Assembly (NCBI RefSeq): GCF_004307015.1
Contig: NZ_SIJL01000002.1
Coordinates: forward strand, 94,417 to 158,416
DNA: 64,000 nucleotides
Reading direction: 5' to 3'
From: Thermus thermamylovorans
GTDB lineage: Bacteria > Deinococcota > Deinococci > Deinococcales > Thermaceae
Shown piece after piece: positions 60,250 to 64,000 of the stretch. Under the pieces are notes generated by a model. The model ran no database searches. It was given only the letters and a program-made list of their open reading frames with translations, and was not told where the DNA came from. The translations under genes were made by a program, and so were the position numbers. Numbering within the stretch: the stretch's first letter is position 1; each line of letters opens with the position of its first letter.

Positions 60250-62785
60250 ATTCCTCCTCCAGGCCCGAGGTGTCCCCGGGATCCAAACCCAAAAGCTCCG
60301 CCTTCAGAAGCCTCCTCAGGATCTTGCCGCTGCGGGTGCGGGGGAGGCTTTCCACAAAGTAAATCCGGGGGGGATTCACGGGGCCCAGGTGGCGCAGCAG
60401 GTGGGCCTTGAGCTTCTCGGCCAGGAGGGGCTTGAGCTCTTGGGGGAGATCCTTGTTCCGAGGGACGGCGAAGACGGCGATCTCCTCCCCTTCCTCCCCG
60501 GGCACCCCGATGGCCGCCGCCTCCGCCACCTGGGGGTGGGTGAGGACGGCGGCCTCCACCTCGGCGGTGCCCAGGCGGGCCTCCCCCACCTTGATCACCT
60601 CATCCGTGCGCCCCAGGATGCGGAAGTACCCCTCCTCGTCCCCGGTGGCCAGGTCCCCGGTCCAGTAAAGCCCCCTCTGCCAGGGGCTCTCCCCCCCCAG
60701 GAGGTCCACCATCTGGGCCGGTCCCGCCCGCAGGAGCACCAGGTGACCCTTGGCCCCCGGAGGGAGCACCTGCCCCTCGGCGTCCACCACCCTTGCCTCC
60801 ACCCCCGGGAGGGGCACCCCCACGTACCCCGGCTTGGCGGGGAGGGGAAGGGGGGTGGCCAGGGCCGGGGCCCCCAGCTCCGTCTGCCACCAGTTGTCCA
60901 GGGGCCAGGCCAGGTGCTCCTGGGCCCAGCGCCAGACCTCGGGGGCCAGGGCCTCTCCCACGCTCCCCACCAGGCGAAGCCCCGTGGGCCGGGCCTCCCC
61001 GTGCCGCCTTAGGGCGCGGAGGACCGTGGGGGAGGTGAGGAGGACGTCCACCCCCAGGCGCCCAAGCCTCTCGTAGAAGGCGGGGGGGCTCGGGTGGTCG
61101 GGCCGGTCCTCCACCAGGAGGCTCGTTCCTCCTAGGAGGAGGGGGGCGTAGAGGCCGAAGGAGTGGCCCACCACCCAGAAGAGGTCGGCGGTGGTGTGGA
61201 AGACCTCCCCGGGCCTCAGGTCAAAGAGGTAGCGGAGCGCCCAGGCCACCCCCACCATGTACCCGCCGTGGCCGTGGACCACCCCTTTGGGCCGCCCCGT
61301 GGAGCCCGAGGTGTAGAGGAGGAAGAGGGGGTGCTGGGCTTCCACGGGCGCCGCCTCCACCGGCCTCCCCTCCGACGCCCGTTCCAGGAACTCCGTGGAG
61401 CCCCTTGGATGCCAGAGGACGGGGAGGTCTAGGCCGGAGACCGCCGCCTCCACCACCGGCCGCAAGGGGACGAGCTGGCCGCGGCGGTAGTAGCCGTCCG
61501 CGGCGATGAGGAGCCGGGCGCCGCTCTGCAGAAGCCTTTCCCGCAGGGCCTCGGGGCCGAGACCCACCGGCAGGGCTACGTGCACCGCCCCCAGCCGGGC
61601 TAGGGCCAGGAGGCTTAGGGCCGCCTCCGCCCCCGTGGGCAGGTAGAGGGCCACCCGGTCCCCCACCCTCACCCCCAGGGCCTTGAGCACCCCGCCCAGG
61701 CGGCGGGAGAGATCCCATACCTCCCGGTAGGTCCACTTCTCCAGTCGCCCCTCCCCGTCCAGGGTGATGAGGGCTACCTGCTGGGCCCGTTCGGGTAGGT
61801 GGCGCTCCAAGGCGTTCCAGGCGGCGCTCGTACGCCCGCCCTTGAACCAGAGGCGGCTTTGCGGATCGTAGGCCTCCTTCCAGGGCCTTTCCCAGATGAA
61901 CTCCCGGGCGAAGGGGCCGAAGAAGGCCCCGGGGTCCTCCAGGCTTGCCCGGTAGGCCTCGGCATAGTCCCGGAGGTTGGCCTTCTCCACAAGGGCGGGT
62001 GGGGGGCTTACTGCCTCGATCCGGAGGCTGGGTTCGGGAAGGGGAGGGGGAGCCGGGGGCTCAGGGGGGCTGAGGTAGGCGGAAACCTGGGCCACCTCCG
62101 CTAGGGCCTGGGCCAGGCGGCCGAAGGCGAAGGGGAAACGCCGGGTGGGAATCTTAACCCCTATGGCCCCCAAAAGCCTCCCTTCCCCGTCCAGCAGGGG
62201 GGCGGCCAGGCCGGAGATGCCCAGGGCGTACTCCTCCATCTCCACGGCCAGCCCCGAAGCCCTGACCCGCTTGAGCTCTTCCTCCAGGGCCAGGGGGTCG
62301 GTGAGGGTGTAGGGGGTCTTGGGGGTGAGGGGAGGCAGGGGGAAGGCCCCGAAGGCCAGGAGCACCTTGCCCAGGGCCAAGGCGTGCCACTCCGGGGGAA
62401 AGGTCTCCCCCAGGGGGTGGGGCTGGCCCTGCCGCCCCCGGGTCTTGAGCCGCACCCCTTCGGGGGTGAGGAGGGCCAGGTAGCAGCGCTCCCGGGTGCG
62501 CAGGTAGAGCTCCTCCAAGGCCTCCTCCAGGTAGGGGCTTCGCCCTGGGACCGGGGGAAGGGCTTCCGCTGCTACGTTCTTGGCACTTCCCAAGCGGTAA
62601 CCTCGCTCGGCCTTTACGGCGAAGCCCTCCTCCACCAGGCTGTTCAGGAGGGCGTAGGCGGTGGAGAGACTTTTCCCCAGGAGGCGGGCCACCTCCTTGA
62701 CCCCCACCCCCTCGGGGTGCTCGGCCAGGTGGGCCAGGATACGCAGGGCCCCCTGGACCGTGGAGAGGCTCCTCTTCCTGGCCAT
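60227..62785 (-). CDS. IclR-type transcription factor fused to an acetyl-CoA synthetase
   Basis: The 852-residue single-frame protein has an IclR winged HTH (about 1-70: LSTVQGALRILAHLAEHPEGVGVKEVARLLGKSLSTAYALLNSLVEEGFAVK), an IclR effector domain (about 80-238; HALALGKVLLAF, EEYALGISGLAAPLLDGEGRLLGAIGV), a Pro-rich linker (239-262) and a full-length acetyl-CoA synthetase domain (about 265-852). The enzyme part keeps YTSGSTGRPKGVVHGHGGYM (from Tyr491), NWWQTELG and RTRSGKI with Lys821. I know no described regulator of this design. It would couple acetate activation to control of neighbouring acs genes. Overlaps the next acs gene by 23 bp. Confidence 0.9.
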   Translation of the reverse strand: MARKRSLSTVQGALRILAHLAEHPEGVGVKEVARLLGKSLSTAYALLNSLVEEGFAVKAERGYRLGSAKNVAAEALPPVPGRSPYLEEALEELYLRTRERCYLALLTPEGVRLKTRGRQGQPHPLGETFPPEWHALALGKVLLAFGAFPLPPLTPKTPYTLTDPLALEEELKRVRASGLAVEMEEYALGISGLAAPLLDGEGRLLGAIGVKIPTRRFPFAFGRLAQALAEVAQVSAYLSPPEPPAPPPLPEPSLRIEAVSPPPALVEKANLRDYAEAYRASLEDPGAFFGPFAREFIWERPWKEAYDPQSRLWFKGGRTSAAWNALERHLPERAQQVALITLDGEGRLEKWTYREVWDLSRRLGGVLKALGVRVGDRVALYLPTGAEAALSLLALARLGAVHVALPVGLGPEALRERLLQSGARLLIAADGYYRRGQLVPLRPVVEAAVSGLDLPVLWHPRGSTEFLERASEGRPVEAAPVEAQHPLFLLYTSGSTGRPKGVVHGHGGYMVGVAWALRYLFDLRPGEVFHTTADLFWVVGHSFGLYAPLLLGGTSLLVEDRPDHPSPPAFYERLGRLGVDVLLTSPTVLRALRRHGEARPTGLRLVGSVGEALAPEVWRWAQEHLAWPLDNWWQTELGAPALATPLPLPAKPGYVGVPLPGVEARVVDAEGQVLPPGAKGHLVLLRAGPAQMVDLLGGESPWQRGLYWTGDLATGDEEGYFRILGRTDEVIKVGEARLGTAEVEAAVLTHPQVAEAAAIGVPGEEGEEIAVFAVPRNKDLPQELKPLLAEKLKAHLLRHLGPVNPPRIYFVESLPRTRSGKILRRLLKAELLGLDPGDTSGLEEEYGAGKAS

Positions 62786-62793
62786 CTGGGTTC

Positions 62794-62822
62794 ATCTTCC
62801 AAAGGCAGGGGGCCCCTGTCAA
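62794..62822 (-). promoter_or_regulatory. Promoter of the IclR-Acs fusion operon
   Basis: Perfect TTGACA (62822-62817), 17-nt spacer holding AGGGG-G-CCCCT, GAAGAT (62799-62794), minus strand. ATG follows after 8 nt, so nearly leaderless. Confidence 0.55.
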
Positions 62823-62838
62823 GAAAGGCCTCCTTTGG
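62799..62838. promoter_or_regulatory. Candidate operator in the divergent acs control region
   Basis: Inverted repeat CCAAAGG (62799-62805) and CCTTTGG (62832-62838), with the palindrome AGGGG-G-CCCCT (62807-62817) between them. It covers the -10/-35 region of the fusion gene and lies upstream of the acsA -35. The IclR domain of the fusion protein is the obvious candidate ligand. Confidence 0.4.
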
Positions 62839-62863
62839 CAAATGGTGAAAAACCCCCCTTTTC

Positions 62864-62892
62864 TTGACCCTGCCTGGAAGCGAACCTATCCT
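62864..62892 (+). promoter_or_regulatory. acsA promoter
   Basis: TTGACC (62864-62869), 17-nt spacer, TATCCT (62887-62892). Then AAGGAGG 62901-62907, 4 nt before ATG 62912. Confidence 0.75.
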
Positions 62893-62911
62893 CAAGGACA
62901 AAGGAGGGAGC

Positions 62912-64000
62912 ATGGACCGGATTGAGGGTGTTCTCAAAGAGGAGCGGGTCTTCTACCCCAGCGAGGCCTTCCGGCAAAGGGCCCACATCGGGAGCGAGGA
63001 GGAGTACCAAAGGCTCTACCAGGAGAGCATCCAAGATCCAGAGGGCTTCTGGGGCCGGGTGGCCGCGGAGCTCCACTGGTTCCATCCCTGGCAGAAGGTC
63101 CTGGAAGGGGGCCTACCCCATCCCAAGTGGTTTGTAGGGGGCAGGACCAACCTGGCCTACAACGCCCTGGACCGCCATGTGGCCACCTGGCGCCGGAACA
63201 AGGCCGCCATCGTCTGGGAGGGCGAGCCGGGGGAGGAGCGGGTCCTCACCTACCACGACCTCTGGCGGGAGGTGCAGAAGTTCGCCAACGTCCTCAAGCG
63301 CCTGGGGGTGCGGAAAGGGGATAGGGTTACCATCTACCTGCCCATGATCCCCGAGGCGGCCATCGCCATGCTGGCCTCGGCCCGCATCGGGGCGGTGCAC
63401 TCCGTGGTCTTCGGGGGCTTCTCCAGCAGCGCCTTGGCCGATCGCATCAAGGACGCCGAGGCCAAGGTGCTCATCACCGCTGACGGCGGCTTCCGCCGGG
63501 GCCAGGTGGTGCCCCTCAAGCAGAACGCCGAAGAGGCCCTAAGAGACGTTTCCACCATCGAGCACGTGGTGGTGGTGCGGCGCACCGGGGAGGAGGTGCC
63601 CTGGACCCCGGGCCGGGACCACTGGTGGCACGAGCTCATGGAAGGCGCCCCTGACCGCTCGGACCCCGAGCCCATGGAGGCGGAGGAGCCCCTTTTCATC
63701 CTCTACACCTCGGGCTCCACGGGGAAGCCCAAGGGAGTCCTGCACACCCTGGGGGGCTACATGACCTACGTCTACTTCACCACCAAGCTGGTCTTCGATC
63801 TCAAGGAGGAGGACGTCTACTGGTGCACCGCCGACGTGGGCTGGATCACCGGCCACTCCTACGTGGTCTACGGCCCCCTCCTCAACGGGGCCACCACGGT
63901 GATGTACGAGGGGGCCCCCAACTGGCCTGAGCCCGACCGCTTCTGGCAGCTGGTGGACAAGTACGGGGTGAGCGTCTTCTACACCGCCCCCACCGCCATC
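62912..64000 (+). CDS. acsA: Acetyl-CoA synthetase, N-terminal part (3' end outside window)
   Basis: The first 363 residues of a canonical Acs[76 protein letters not shown] and [21 protein letters not shown], then [21 protein letters not shown]. The gene is open at the window edge. It looks like the standard housekeeping Acs and has the best promoter and SD of the three acs-type genes, divergent from the fusion gene. Confidence 0.95.
   Translation, partial: MDRIEGVLKEERVFYPSEAFRQRAHIGSEEEYQRLYQESIQDPEGFWGRVAAELHWFHPWQKVLEGGLPHPKWFVGGRTNLAYNALDRHVATWRRNKAAIVWEGEPGEERVLTYHDLWREVQKFANVLKRLGVRKGDRVTIYLPMIPEAAIAMLASARIGAVHSVVFGGFSSSALADRIKDAEAKVLITADGGFRRGQVVPLKQNAEEALRDVSTIEHVVVVRRTGEEVPWTPGRDHWWHELMEGAPDRSDPEPMEAEEPLFILYTSGSTGKPKGVLHTLGGYMTYVYFTTKLVFDLKEEDVYWCTADVGWITGHSYVVYGPLLNGATTVMYEGAPNWPEPDRFWQLVDKYGVSVFYTAPTAI

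Noticed and set aside
60227-62785. IclR-Acs fusion as a simple sequencing error joining two genes
   Set aside because: The frame is continuous through a Pro-rich linker with normal codon use, and no start codon with a ribosome binding site is seen at the Acs boundary. It remains possible but is less likely.

Overview
The window is high-GC (roughly 70 %), densely packed chromosomal DNA from a Thermus-type bacterium. The assignment rests on a two-polypeptide glycine decarboxylase (gcvPA/gcvPB), a polysulfide reductase psrABC cluster, a sigma factor with a short acidic N-terminus, a PilC and an RsmC that closely resemble the Thermus thermophilus proteins, a lysC gene with an internal start for the beta subunit, menaquinone synthesis by the futalosine route (mqnA, mqnE), and many leaderless genes with a TANNNT box 6-8 nt before the start codon. 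I see no tRNA, rRNA, CRISPR array or intact insertion sequence. The only visibly damaged loci are an amidohydrolase remnant (16562-16891) and a frameshifted VOC dioxygenase-like gene (39111-39871).

Layout. 1-3047: end of malic enzyme, then nurA-herA DNA end processing. 3126-7435: glycine cleavage operon gcvT-gcvH-gcvPA-gcvPB. 7482-12107 (minus): torD-like chaperone, psrA, psrB, psrC and an exported rhodanese. 12263-15210 (minus): a two-component system next to that operon, then ribF and a Nudix hydrolase. 15271-16383: exported pentaheme cytochrome c. 16384-16916: low-GC patch and pseudogene. 16917-22360: 2H phosphoesterase, sigA, rsmC, lysC, mdh. 22403-29990 (minus): dnaG, cyclase-like AAA protein, mrfA-like helicase, GNAT. 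30092-36834: PIG-L deacetylase, scpB, tsaC, pilC, EVE protein, lipoprotein, glcD, diguanylate cyclase. 36819-39094 (minus): aroF-tyrA behind a leader peptide and attenuator. 39111-44571 (minus): VOC pseudogene, yceI, mqnA, mqnE, PIN-like protein, YqhA-like protein, LacI regulator. 44660-49041 (plus): plsY-like, FAH-family, metallo-beta-lactamase fold, purN, purD. 49031-64000: a large acetate locus.

The acetate locus is the most interesting part. It holds a CrbS-like histidine kinase with an SLC5 transporter-like sensor, a receiver-only response regulator, a membrane kinase-like protein fused to a DnaQ-type exonuclease, a DUF294/CBS/cyclic-nucleotide-binding-fold protein, a two-subunit solute:sodium symporter whose large subunit carries an EF-hand loop, and three acetyl-CoA synthetase-type genes. 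One of the three is a fusion of an IclR-type transcription factor to a complete acetyl-CoA synthetase, which suggests a one-protein acetate or acetyl-adenylate sensor. The second highlight is upstream of aroF: a sigma-A promoter, a 21-codon leader peptide rich in Phe and Tyr, and four pairable segments ending in a terminator, which together look like a classical transcription attenuator.
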